From B120-G9 sp034659895 (GTDB taxonomy: Bacteria; Zixibacteria; MSB-5A5; GN15; FEB-12): a stretch of 9,851 nucleotides of DNA. The stretch's first letter is position 1. Every line of letters starts with the position of its first letter. Of this stretch, positions 1 through 7,229 are shown in pieces. The stretch spans positions 1 to 9,851 of the forward strand of contig JAYEIF010000192.1 of assembly GCA_034659895.1 (NCBI GenBank), written 5' to 3'. The notes below the pieces were generated by a model. That model was not told where the DNA came from and did not search any database. It saw nothing but the letters and a program-made list of their open reading frames with translations. A program made the position numbers and the translations under genes.

Positions 1-2287
1 ATGTGTCGCGGTTGGTACCGGTAACAGATAAATCAAAGGAAGCGAGGTAGCCTTCTGTGGCATCCGGCGACACGGTAAAAGAAAAGCCGTCGGCGATAAA
101 CTTAGTGCCATCATTGCCGGGGATACTTCCATACGATTCGGTAGCATCACTGATTGCAGTGATATATGGATCAGTGGATGAAACTGTGGCAACTACATCG
201 ATAGCTTCATCGGGACCGACATTCTTAAGTTGCAGACCAAGCAGTGAGGTCTCACCGGCTTCAAGGATACCGTTATCATTGCCGGTAACATCGTTCGTCT
301 GAGCATCATCATACACTACATAAGCACCTTCGGGAGAAATCACCATCAAATTTGTGATATATGGTTCGCCGTTATATGAAGTTACAGTGAGTGTTAAGTT
401 ATCGTTTGGTAGGGGCTGTTCGTTGAAGGTGATAGTTGCAATACCACTGGAGTTAGTATACGCTGTGCCATAAATAGTGCCGTCCATATAGAGAGCGCAA
501 AGGGCACCCTCTTCTCCAACGACTTCAACTTGGAAATCGGTAGAACCAAAAATAATAACATCATTATGGTTTATCGTCATCGGTTCTGGTGTATTACTCC
601 AGACTATGACTGATGGATCGCCGAAAATGTGCCAGGTGTTATACATATCAACGCCACCACTACCATTAAGGTCAATCATCAGGCATGAGCCGTTGAAACA
701 CAAACCACCGTAAGTGAATTTCTCTTCAGCGACCAGCAAGTCAATACACTCGTCTTGGGCGTCCATGGGCGGGGACCATGATTGGCCAATAGACGACATA
801 TAAGCTCCAATAGCACCGGTGGGAACACCACTGTTTGTAGCTCTAAGCCATGCTTCCCCGAAACAAGTATAGCTATCAAATTCTCCATTATTGCAAGCTA
901 CACTGAAGATGAATGGCAATGTATTGTTATTGGATAAAGAATTGACATTAGTATTGCTGAAGCCGCTGCTGCTCCATGATGTTGGACCGCCATGCCCGCA
1001 GTAATTGACTATCCCTCTACCATCGTTTAGAGCTGAGCTTACCATTGAAGAGGTGGCGGATGGATCATAAATCTGATCAACATAAGTGTAATTATAGGCC
1101 AGCAACTTATCGCGGATTAGATCCATGTGTTCGTTATCGTATTCACCATGGTGGCCAGGCCCCTGATTAGATGCGACTCCAGTACCTTTATGGAACCAAT
1201 CACCGGCGGGTGGTGTTTTTTCATAAGTGATGGTGCGCTCTACCTGTGTTTGTACTTGAGCTGAATTCTCGGCTGAAAATCTCCCTACAAAGATATCCGG
1301 GTAATCATCGCTGCCAGCTACTTTTGCATAAGAGGGATCAGATGCGCCGCCTGATGCTGTCGGTGTAGCTACTTGGGCGGCATCACCGACGAGTAAGACA
1401 AAAGCCAAATTTGTGGAATCGTAGAAATCTTGAATAAAATTGGAAATTGATGTGCTATTATTTGGGATTGATGATACATTAACTATCGTTGTTTTTATTC
1501 CTTTTTGTTGTTTCCACTCAACAAGTAGATCCATATCGGCAGTGAAAGCATCATAGGAAATGATTAGTAAATCACCGATCTCATCTACTGGAGTGTACTT
1601 TGAATTTGTTATTAAATCATAGTTGATATATCGTTGGCTATAGATTAGATCAAAATCAGAGACTAAACCATTCGGTACTTTGTTGCGGTTCAGGATATTA
1701 TGTTCGCCAGGGCCTGCATTGACTATCTCTACCGTGACTGATGTATAAACTCTTAAGGTTTGTAACTGAGGATTATATTGAAAGGCGTTCAAGTCTATTA
1801 CCGTACCACGATAGTCTCTCTGAATATGTGGCTTGCGAATGGAAGCAATAGTTTCAGGATACCACTCTGAGCCAGAGTACACCGGGCCGAATGTGTATGG
1901 CACAGTTGCGGGATCTACTGTTCTTAGGAGATTTCCTTTGGAGGAGATTACTGGAGTTTCAGAGTAGTCTTTATATTCTGTTGACAAAATCTTGATTTCC
2001 ATACGAGCATCATCGGGGATGATGATACTTCTACAAAGGCGGGGGAGAGCTGGCTCGCCAGCATTTAATAGGATATTTTCATTTCCGCATGAAATTGAAA
2101 AATACGTTTCACTATTTATCTGGACAGCTTCTTTTGAGAAATCATTTATATCGAACCGCACAACTGTTCTCGTATCGTTCGATTCCTCTACGATAACATT
2201 TACTGCGTCAGAACCGGGATAATCCGCTACTGCTACAGGCACCAAAAGCAATGTTAATATTGCGATTGTTATCAGTAGCCTTTTCAT
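1..2287 (-). CDS. Gingipain-like C25 peptidase, second copy, N-terminal 762 codons (cut by left window edge)
   Basis: The ATG is at 2285-2287 with the same AAGGAGG site, signal peptide, propeptide, catalytic domain (His432, Cys465) and C25 Ig-like domain as the complete gene. The reading frame is open to codon 2-4 and then leaves the window, so it is truncated by the edge and not a pseudogene. It covers residues 1-762, ending inside the first of the paired Ig-like repeats. It differs from the complete copy at 11 nucleotides (23, 31, 32, 41, 44, 50, 125, 158, 227, 244, 293), all synonymous, so the encoded protein is identical over this stretch. Joined to the copy at the right edge across the 127-bp end overlap, it gives a full 1593-aa protein. 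Confidence 0.92.
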   Translation of the reverse strand, partial: MKRLLITIAILTLLLVPVAVADYPGSDAVNVIVEESNDTRTVVRFDINDFSKEAVQINSETYFSISCGNENILLNAGEPALPRLCRSIIIPDDARMEIKILSTEYKDYSETPVISSKGNLLRTVDPATVPYTFGPVYSGSEWYPETIASIRKPHIQRDYRGTVIDLNAFQYNPQLQTLRVYTSVTVEIVNAGPGEHNILNRNKVPNGLVSDFDLIYSQRYINYDLITNSKYTPVDEIGDLLIISYDAFTADMDLLVEWKQQKGIKTTIVNVSSIPNNSTSISNFIQDFYDSTNLAFVLLVGDAAQVATPTASGGASDPSYAKVAGSDDYPDIFVGRFSAENSAQVQTQVERTITYEKTPPAGDWFHKGTGVASNQGPGHHGEYDNEHMDLIRDKLLAYNYTYVDQIYDPSATSSMVSSALNDGRGIVNYCGHGGPTSWSSSGFSNTNVNSLSNNNTLPFIFSVACNNGEFDSYTCFGEAWLRATNSGVPTGAIGAYMSSIGQSWSPPMDAQDECIDLLVAEEKFTYGGLCFNGSCLMIDLNGSGGVDMYNTWHIFGDPSVIVWSNTPEPMTINHNDVIIFGSTDFQVEVVGEEGALCALYMDGTIYGTAYTNSSGIATITFNEQPLPNDNLTLTVTSYNGEPYITNLMVISPEGAYVVYDDAQTNDVTGNDNGILEAGETSLLGLQLKNVGPDEAIDVVATVSSTDPYITAISDATESYGSIPGNDGTKFIADGFSFTVSPDATEGYLASFDLSVTGTNRDT

Positions 2288-2292
2288 ATATA

Positions 2293-2299
2293 CCTCCTT
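2293..2299 (-). promoter_or_regulatory. Shine-Dalgarno site of the left-edge protease copy
   Basis: The same AAGGAGG with five-base spacing precedes the ATG at 2285-2287. It is identical to the site at 7155-7161. Confidence 0.9.
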
Positions 2300-2300
2300 A

Positions 2301-2326
2301 CCACCCCGATTATTAAATCGGGGTGG
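2301..2326 (-). promoter_or_regulatory. Perfect inverted repeat upstream of the left-edge protease copy
   Basis: This is the same 26-nt hairpin as at 7163-7188, with arms 2301-2311 and 2316-2326. It lies one base upstream of the Shine-Dalgarno site at 2293-2299. Confidence 0.75.
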
Positions 2327-2367
2327 AGCATCTATATAAATATCATCATCTTGACAATTCACGCATT

Positions 2368-5300
2368 TTAGTGGCAGATAGGTGGTGGACCTCCATTAAA
2401 CAGGTAAGTTACTAAATATGTTACATCGGAGACATTGACTTCATCACCGCCAACTCCATCGCAATCAGCCGCCGCCAGAACTGGTGGTGGCGGACCTCCG
2501 TTAAATAAGTAAGTTACCAAATAAGTTATGTCCGAAACATTCGGTTCTTCACCATTGCCATTAACATCGCCGCAAATGAAACTTTGCACACCAAGAGTTA
2601 CCGGCAATACCAATGCCGGATTAAGCGGGTCATTTGTCGTGATGCTCATCTGGCCAGTATAACTGCCATTTTCAAGATCAATGGCGTCAAAGTGAACATC
2701 AACAGTCGCCTGACTGTATGGTTCAACTAAACCGCCGCTTGGCTCAACCCACAACCAGCGCACAACTGAGAAGTCAATTGCCATGTTGTCGTGCATGTAG
2801 GCAGAGTTGTAGACTACTTCAAGGCCGTCATCACCAACGGCATTCTCGATACCAATAGAGGCACTGCTGAGACCTTCAGAATCACTTCCTGGATCCATTG
2901 TGGCATATTGAATAGTAAACTTACCATTGGGATAAAAGATAGCTTGGAAATTCAGCGAACCCGTTCCGTCAGGATATTGGTAATTAGGAACAGCGTCAAA
3001 GCTGACGATGAACCGTCCACCAGCAACATCATGGTAATAGTAAATAGCGCCGCCATCGCCGGGATCAATATCATCCCACCATAGAGAAATAAGATTATTA
3101 GGAGCGATACTGCTGGGAATAGAAACGTTGGAATGGGACGAATTGCCAGTACCGAAGGTGATGATACCATTTGAGCCAATGAATAATTGCGAATACTCAT
3201 TCTCGTAGTACGGGAAGTTGAAGCCCATGTCAATGGCATCTGAACAGGCATCATCGCCAAGCTCAACAAGAGTGCCGGTAGCTGAGATATCAACCCATGA
3301 AAAAGCTGGACCGCCTGGATCATCAGAGTCAATCCATGAATAACCATACATATCAGGACCGCCATGATTCTTGTCTGATGACGCAAAGAATGGCGACTCT
3401 TCGTTTTTGTCATCACCACTCAAACGATAACCAAGCAACTCTCCGCGTTCTGAAGCAATCTGACCCGGATTGGCAATCCTGATTTTAGGCTCGAATGTCT
3501 GACAGCCGATGTTGTAGGTCAATCGTCCGGGACCATCGTTGTTGATTGTCAACGGCACAATCTTCTGATTACCCGGTTCAACGGTAGCATCAACAGAACT
3601 GACAGGGATGTTACAGATCGGAGCATACACATGAAGAGTGAGAGAGAGTTCGCCCGCCATCTGGGAGAAGTCGTTAGATGAGAAGTAGAGACTACCGGTG
3701 TAATCACCCGGAGCAAGACCTGTAGCATCAAAGGTAACAGGGAAGTCAAGGTTGCCGCTCGGGATAACATAGTTGATATCTTCAGAGCAGGATATCCAGC
3801 TCTCTGGAGAATTAAAGCTGATACGAAGTTCACCGTCACCGTTGTTGAAAACATTCACAGTGTGAGCGTTGTTGCTGCCTTCGACTAAGCTGTCGGAAAG
3901 GCCGGTTTGGGTAATCTCAAGCGATGGCGATACGCCGCCGCTCTGGTCGTAACCCTTCAATGAGAAGTCGTCGATATTCCAGCCGCAGTATTGATTTGAA
4001 CTGTTGGTCGAACCCAATCCAAAACGAACACGGAATGAATTGTTGCCGTCGGCATAACTAGAAACATCAAAGAACTGCTCGTTCCATGAGCTTTCATTAT
4101 ATGTTGAGGAATTATAGAATAATTGTATCCAACCAGAGCCATCATAAACTTGGAAGTAAACATGGTCGGATGACTCTGCACCAAGATAACGATAAAATGT
4201 CATCTGAACGCTGGCAAAATCACCGCAGTCAATGACTGGTGATGTTATCCATTGTGTAGTTCCGATGTTCGCATTGTAATCACCATCTTCGATGGTTAAA
4301 TCATTGCCAAGAACACCATTATCTTCAGTGGGGGTATGATCCAAAGCAGGATCAGGATTACCTGAGGCGTCTTCTCCACTTCCTCCGGTGGCAGGGCCTA
4401 TTGTCCATTCGGCATCACCGCCAATACCTGTCCAGCCCTTGTTGGAAGAGAAGTCATCGACAAAGTATGACATACGATCACCGACGATGAAATCAAATGA
4501 TAAATTGGCTGTGTAGCCGTTGTCGGCGCTGACAGCGAGATTGAAAGTCATCTCGTGACCGGGAGTGCAGGAACCGTCAGCCGAAACTTCAAATACATCA
4601 ACAGTATTGGAAGCTGAGCCACCTAATACATTGATAGTACCAAAATCTCCGTAGTCGTCAGTGACCGACACCCATGTGTCTGTCTCGGATAGAATGGCGC
4701 TTGTATTGGTGGCTTGGCCACTGCCTGAGTTTGATAAAGAGACAACAAGTTCGGCTGTTTCACCGGGGTCGAGGACGCCATTGCCATTACCAATATCAGT
4801 TACGGCTACTGTCAGGTAACTTACATTGGGACGATGAATCTCAAGCGAGAATTCTCCTGTCCATGTGTCGCGGTTGGTACCGGTGACAGATAGGTCAAAG
4901 GAGGCAAGGTAACCTTCTGTGGCATCCGGCGACACGGTAAAAGAAAAGCCGTCGGCGATAAACTTAGTGCCATCATTGCCGGGGATGCTTCCATACGATT
5001 CGGTAGCATCACTGATTGCGGTGATATATGGATCAGTGGATGAAACTGTGGCAACTACATCGATAGCTTCATCGGGACCGACATTCTTGAGTTGCAGACC
5101 AAGCAATGAGGTCTCACCGGCTTCAAGGATACCGTTATCATTGCCGGTAACATCATTCGTCTGAGCATCATCATACACTACATAAGCACCTTCGGGAGAA
5201 ATCACCATCAAATTTGTGATATATGGTTCGCCGTTATATGAAGTTACAGTGAGTGTTAAGTTATCGTTTGGTAGGGGCTGTTCGTTGAAGGTGATAGTTG

Positions 5301-7149
5301 CAATACCACTGGAGTTAGTATACGCTGTGCCATAAATAGTGCCGTCCATATAGAGAGCGCAAAGGGCACCCTCTTCTCCAACGACTTCAACTTGGAAATC
5401 GGTAGAACCAAAAATAATAACATCATTATGGTTTATCGTCATCGGTTCTGGTGTATTACTCCAGACTATGACTGATGGATCGCCGAAAATGTGCCAGGTG
5501 TTATACATATCAACGCCACCACTACCATTAAGGTCAATCATCAGGCATGAGCCGTTGAAACACAAACCACCGTAAGTGAATTTCTCTTCAGCGACCAGCA
5601 AGTCAATACACTCGTCTTGGGCGTCCATGGGCGGGGACCATGATTGGCCAATAGACGACATATAAGCTCCAATAGCACCGGTGGGAACACCACTGTTTGT
5701 AGCTCTAAGCCATGCTTCCCCGAAACAAGTATAGCTATCAAATTCTCCATTATTGCAAGCTACACTGAAGATGAATGGCAATGTATTGTTATTGGATAAA
5801 GAATTGACATTAGTATTGCTGAAGCCGCTGCTGCTCCATGATGTTGGACCGCCATGCCCGCAGTAATTGACTATCCCTCTACCATCGTTTAGAGCTGAGC
5901 TTACCATTGAAGAGGTGGCGGATGGATCATAAATCTGATCAACATAAGTGTAATTATAGGCCAGCAACTTATCGCGGATTAGATCCATGTGTTCGTTATC
6001 GTATTCACCATGGTGGCCAGGCCCCTGATTAGATGCGACTCCAGTACCTTTATGGAACCAATCACCGGCGGGTGGTGTTTTTTCATAAGTGATGGTGCGC
6101 TCTACCTGTGTTTGTACTTGAGCTGAATTCTCGGCTGAAAATCTCCCTACAAAGATATCCGGGTAATCATCGCTGCCAGCTACTTTTGCATAAGAGGGAT
6201 CAGATGCGCCGCCTGATGCTGTCGGTGTAGCTACTTGGGCGGCATCACCGACGAGTAAGACAAAAGCCAAATTTGTGGAATCGTAGAAATCTTGAATAAA
6301 ATTGGAAATTGATGTGCTATTATTTGGGATTGATGATACATTAACTATCGTTGTTTTTATTCCTTTTTGTTGTTTCCACTCAACAAGTAGATCCATATCG
6401 GCAGTGAAAGCATCATAGGAAATGATTAGTAAATCACCGATCTCATCTACTGGAGTGTACTTTGAATTTGTTATTAAATCATAGTTGATATATCGTTGGC
6501 TATAGATTAGATCAAAATCAGAGACTAAACCATTCGGTACTTTGTTGCGGTTCAGGATATTATGTTCGCCAGGGCCTGCATTGACTATCTCTACCGTGAC
6601 TGATGTATAAACTCTTAAGGTTTGTAACTGAGGATTATATTGAAAGGCGTTCAAGTCTATTACCGTACCACGATAGTCTCTCTGAATATGTGGCTTGCGA
6701 ATGGAAGCAATAGTTTCAGGATACCACTCTGAGCCAGAGTACACCGGGCCGAATGTGTATGGCACAGTTGCGGGATCTACTGTTCTTAGGAGATTTCCTT
6801 TGGAGGAGATTACTGGAGTTTCAGAGTAGTCTTTATATTCTGTTGACAAAATCTTGATTTCCATACGAGCATCATCGGGGATGATGATACTTCTACAAAG
6901 GCGGGGGAGAGCTGGCTCGCCAGCATTTAATAGGATATTTTCATTTCCGCATGAAATTGAAAAATACGTTTCACTATTTATCTGGACAGCTTCTTTTGAG
7001 AAATCATTTATATCGAACCGCACAACTGTTCTCGTATCGTTCGATTCCTCTACGATAACATTTACTGCGTCAGAACCGGGATAATCCGCTACTGCTACAG
7101 GCACCAAAAGCAATGTTAATATTGCGATTGTTATCAGTAGCCTTTTCAT
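2368..7149 (-). CDS. Secreted gingipain-like cysteine peptidase (family C25) with Ig-like modules and C-terminal dockerin-like repeats; complete copy
   Basis: This 1593-aa protein is likely an exported endopeptidase acting on extracellular protein. Residues 1-21 form a Sec signal peptide (MKRLL, hydrophobic core, VAVA then DYPG). Residues ~22-235 resemble the C25 propeptide (GEPALPRL...IIIPDDA). Residues ~237-565 are the catalytic domain: LLVGDA near 298, DDYPDIFVGR near 327, His432 in NYCGHGG, Cys465 in SVACNNGEF, then GVPTGAIGAY and SWSPPMDAQDE, closely matching gingipain R motifs. An Ig-like domain (~566-651) follows, as in gingipains. Next come two related Ig-like repeats (~653-773 and ~775-890, each with NGxLxxGET), a jelly-roll or MAM-like domain (~891-1068), another Ig-like domain (~1075-1176), a beta-rich domain with FIGSNGIITF (~1265-1465), a further Ig-like strand set (~1466-1524), and a dockerin-like tail (1526-1593). 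The ATG at 7147-7149 is chosen for its AAGGAGG site and signal peptide. Cleavage specificity cannot be read from sequence. Family call is firm; module boundaries are approximate. Confidence 0.93.
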   Translation of the reverse strand: MKRLLITIAILTLLLVPVAVADYPGSDAVNVIVEESNDTRTVVRFDINDFSKEAVQINSETYFSISCGNENILLNAGEPALPRLCRSIIIPDDARMEIKILSTEYKDYSETPVISSKGNLLRTVDPATVPYTFGPVYSGSEWYPETIASIRKPHIQRDYRGTVIDLNAFQYNPQLQTLRVYTSVTVEIVNAGPGEHNILNRNKVPNGLVSDFDLIYSQRYINYDLITNSKYTPVDEIGDLLIISYDAFTADMDLLVEWKQQKGIKTTIVNVSSIPNNSTSISNFIQDFYDSTNLAFVLLVGDAAQVATPTASGGASDPSYAKVAGSDDYPDIFVGRFSAENSAQVQTQVERTITYEKTPPAGDWFHKGTGVASNQGPGHHGEYDNEHMDLIRDKLLAYNYTYVDQIYDPSATSSMVSSALNDGRGIVNYCGHGGPTSWSSSGFSNTNVNSLSNNNTLPFIFSVACNNGEFDSYTCFGEAWLRATNSGVPTGAIGAYMSSIGQSWSPPMDAQDECIDLLVAEEKFTYGGLCFNGSCLMIDLNGSGGVDMYNTWHIFGDPSVIVWSNTPEPMTINHNDVIIFGSTDFQVEVVGEEGALCALYMDGTIYGTAYTNSSGIATITFNEQPLPNDNLTLTVTSYNGEPYITNLMVISPEGAYVVYDDAQTNDVTGNDNGILEAGETSLLGLQLKNVGPDEAIDVVATVSSTDPYITAISDATESYGSIPGNDGTKFIADGFSFTVSPDATEGYLASFDLSVTGTNRDTWTGEFSLEIHRPNVSYLTVAVTDIGNGNGVLDPGETAELVVSLSNSGSGQATNTSAILSETDTWVSVTDDYGDFGTINVLGGSASNTVDVFEVSADGSCTPGHEMTFNLAVSADNGYTANLSFDFIVGDRMSYFVDDFSSNKGWTGIGGDAEWTIGPATGGSGEDASGNPDPALDHTPTEDNGVLGNDLTIEDGDYNANIGTTQWITSPVIDCGDFASVQMTFYRYLGAESSDHVYFQVYDGSGWIQLFYNSSTYNESSWNEQFFDVSSYADGNNSFRVRFGLGSTNSSNQYCGWNIDDFSLKGYDQSGGVSPSLEITQTGLSDSLVEGSNNAHTVNVFNNGDGELRISFNSPESWISCSEDINYVIPSGNLDFPVTFDATGLAPGDYTGSLYFSSNDFSQMAGELSLTLHVYAPICNIPVSSVDATVEPGNQKIVPLTINNDGPGRLTYNIGCQTFEPKIRIANPGQIASERGELLGYRLSGDDKNEESPFFASSDKNHGGPDMYGYSWIDSDDPGGPAFSWVDISATGTLVELGDDACSDAIDMGFNFPYYENEYSQLFIGSNGIITFGTGNSSHSNVSIPSSIAPNNLISLWWDDIDPGDGGAIYYYHDVAGGRFIVSFDAVPNYQYPDGTGSLNFQAIFYPNGKFTIQYATMDPGSDSEGLSSASIGIENAVGDDGLEVVYNSAYMHDNMAIDFSVVRWLWVEPSGGLVEPYSQATVDVHFDAIDLENGSYTGQMSITTNDPLNPALVLPVTLGVQSFICGDVNGNGEEPNVSDITYLVTYLFNGGPPPPVLAAADCDGVGGDEVNVSDVTYLVTYLFNGGPPPICH
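2380..2436 (-). repeat. Dockerin-like repeat 2 (coding), complete gene
   Basis: It encodes residues 1572-1590, NVSDVTYLVTYLFNGGPPP, the second half of the dockerin-like tail. It matches 2485-2541 at 46 of 57 bases. Dockerins bind cohesin domains in cellulosome-like systems; in uncultured bacteria such tails are often found on secreted enzymes where the partner is unknown. The preceding calcium-type loop (Asp1562 to Asp1575) spans 14 residues instead of the usual 12. The same coding repeat occurs at 7242-7298. Confidence 0.8.
2485..2541 (-). repeat. Dockerin-like repeat 1 (coding), complete gene
   Basis: It encodes residues 1537-1555, NVSDITYLVTYLFNGGPPP, differing from repeat 2 by one residue (Ile for Val). 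The loop before it (Asp1528, Asn1530, Asn1532 ... Asp1540) spans 13 residues, one more than the canonical dockerin calcium loop. The counterpart in the other copy is at 7347-7403. Confidence 0.8.
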
Positions 7150-7154
7150 ATATA

Positions 7155-7161
7155 CCTCCTT
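7155..7161 (-). promoter_or_regulatory. Shine-Dalgarno site of the complete protease gene
   Basis: The minus strand reads AAGGAGG, then five bases (TATAT), then ATG. This strong consensus site fixes the start at 7149 rather than the in-frame GTG at 7224, which has no such site and would put 25 polar residues before the signal peptide. Confidence 0.9.
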
Positions 7162-7162
7162 A

Positions 7163-7188
7163 CCACCCCGATTATTAAATCGGGGTGG
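7163..7188 (-). promoter_or_regulatory. Perfect inverted repeat (11-bp stem, 4-nt loop) directly upstream of the Shine-Dalgarno site
   Basis: The arms 7163-7173 and 7178-7188 pair perfectly around a 4-base loop, with a GC-rich base (CCACCCCG/CGGGGTGG). The hairpin ends one base before the AAGGAGG. There is no T-run on either strand after the stem, so it is not a standard intrinsic terminator. It may be a 5' UTR structure affecting mRNA stability or ribosome access, or an operator, or it may mark the end of the upstream transcript. The structure is seen; its role is inferred. Confidence 0.75.
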
Positions 7189-7192
7189 AGCA

Positions 7193-7219
7193 TCTATATA
7201 AATATCATCATCTTGACAA
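7193..7219 (-). promoter_or_regulatory. Weak candidate promoter in the spacer (TTGTCA / TATAGA)
   Basis: On the minus strand a TTGTCA box (7214-7219) is followed after 15 bases by TATAGA (7193-7198). The first box is one base off the sigma-70 consensus, but the spacer is short and the second box is poor. A start from it would fall within or at the edge of the hairpin. The same bases occur at 2331-2357. AT-rich spacer DNA gives such matches by chance, so this is only a candidate. Confidence 0.2.
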
Positions 7220-7229
7220 TTCACGCATT

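Larger units (their letters stand above)
2288..2367 (-). other. 80-bp intergenic spacer, other copy
   Basis: This is identical to the spacer at 7150-7229. It lies between the TAA of the complete gene (2368-2370) and the ATG of the left-edge copy (2287). A gene and its neighbour with the same flank on both sides is what defines the head-to-tail repeat. Confidence 0.85.
1..4862. repeat. Direct tandem repeat unit, copy 1 (4,862 bp)
   Basis: Every landmark recurs exactly 4,862 bp later: start codon 2287/7149, stop codon 2368/7230, hairpin 2301/7163. No indel is needed to align the two units. The unit is one gene (4,782 bp with stop) plus an 80-bp spacer. The period is not a multiple of three, so successive copies lie in different frames and read-through of the stop would not give a polyprotein. 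Whether this is a chromosomal tandem duplication, a circular molecule or an assembly loop cannot be decided from sequence alone. Confidence 0.97.
7150..7229 (-). other. 80-bp intergenic spacer between tandem protease copies
   Basis: The spacer separates the TAA of the upstream copy (7230-7232) from the ATG of the complete gene (7149). Read on the minus strand it holds 41 bp of AT-rich sequence, a 26-nt perfect inverted repeat, one base, the Shine-Dalgarno sequence and 5 bp. It is the only non-coding DNA in the unit, so any promoter specific to the downstream copy must lie here or inside the upstream gene. Confidence 0.85.

Noticed and set aside
2351..2356. Perfect TTGACA on the plus strand (also at 7213-7218) as a plus-strand promoter
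   Set aside because: No acceptable -10 box lies 16-18 bp downstream, and it would point into the antisense of the dockerin coding end with no gene to serve.
2952..3419. 155-codon open frame on the minus strand inside the protease gene, plus several 60-100-codon frames on both strands
   Set aside because: They overlap a clearly coding frame, have no ribosome sites or recognisable domains, and occur identically in both units only because the unit repeats.
7163..7188. Intrinsic terminator
   Set aside because: The stem is strong but neither strand has a T-run after it, and on the coding strand it is followed at once by the Shine-Dalgarno sequence.
7150..7224. In-frame GTG start 25 codons upstream of the chosen ATG, giving a 1618-aa protein (also at 2362)
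   Set aside because: The added residues are polar and charged, would bury the signal peptide, and run through the hairpin and the Shine-Dalgarno sequence; the ATG at 7149 has an ideal ribosome site.
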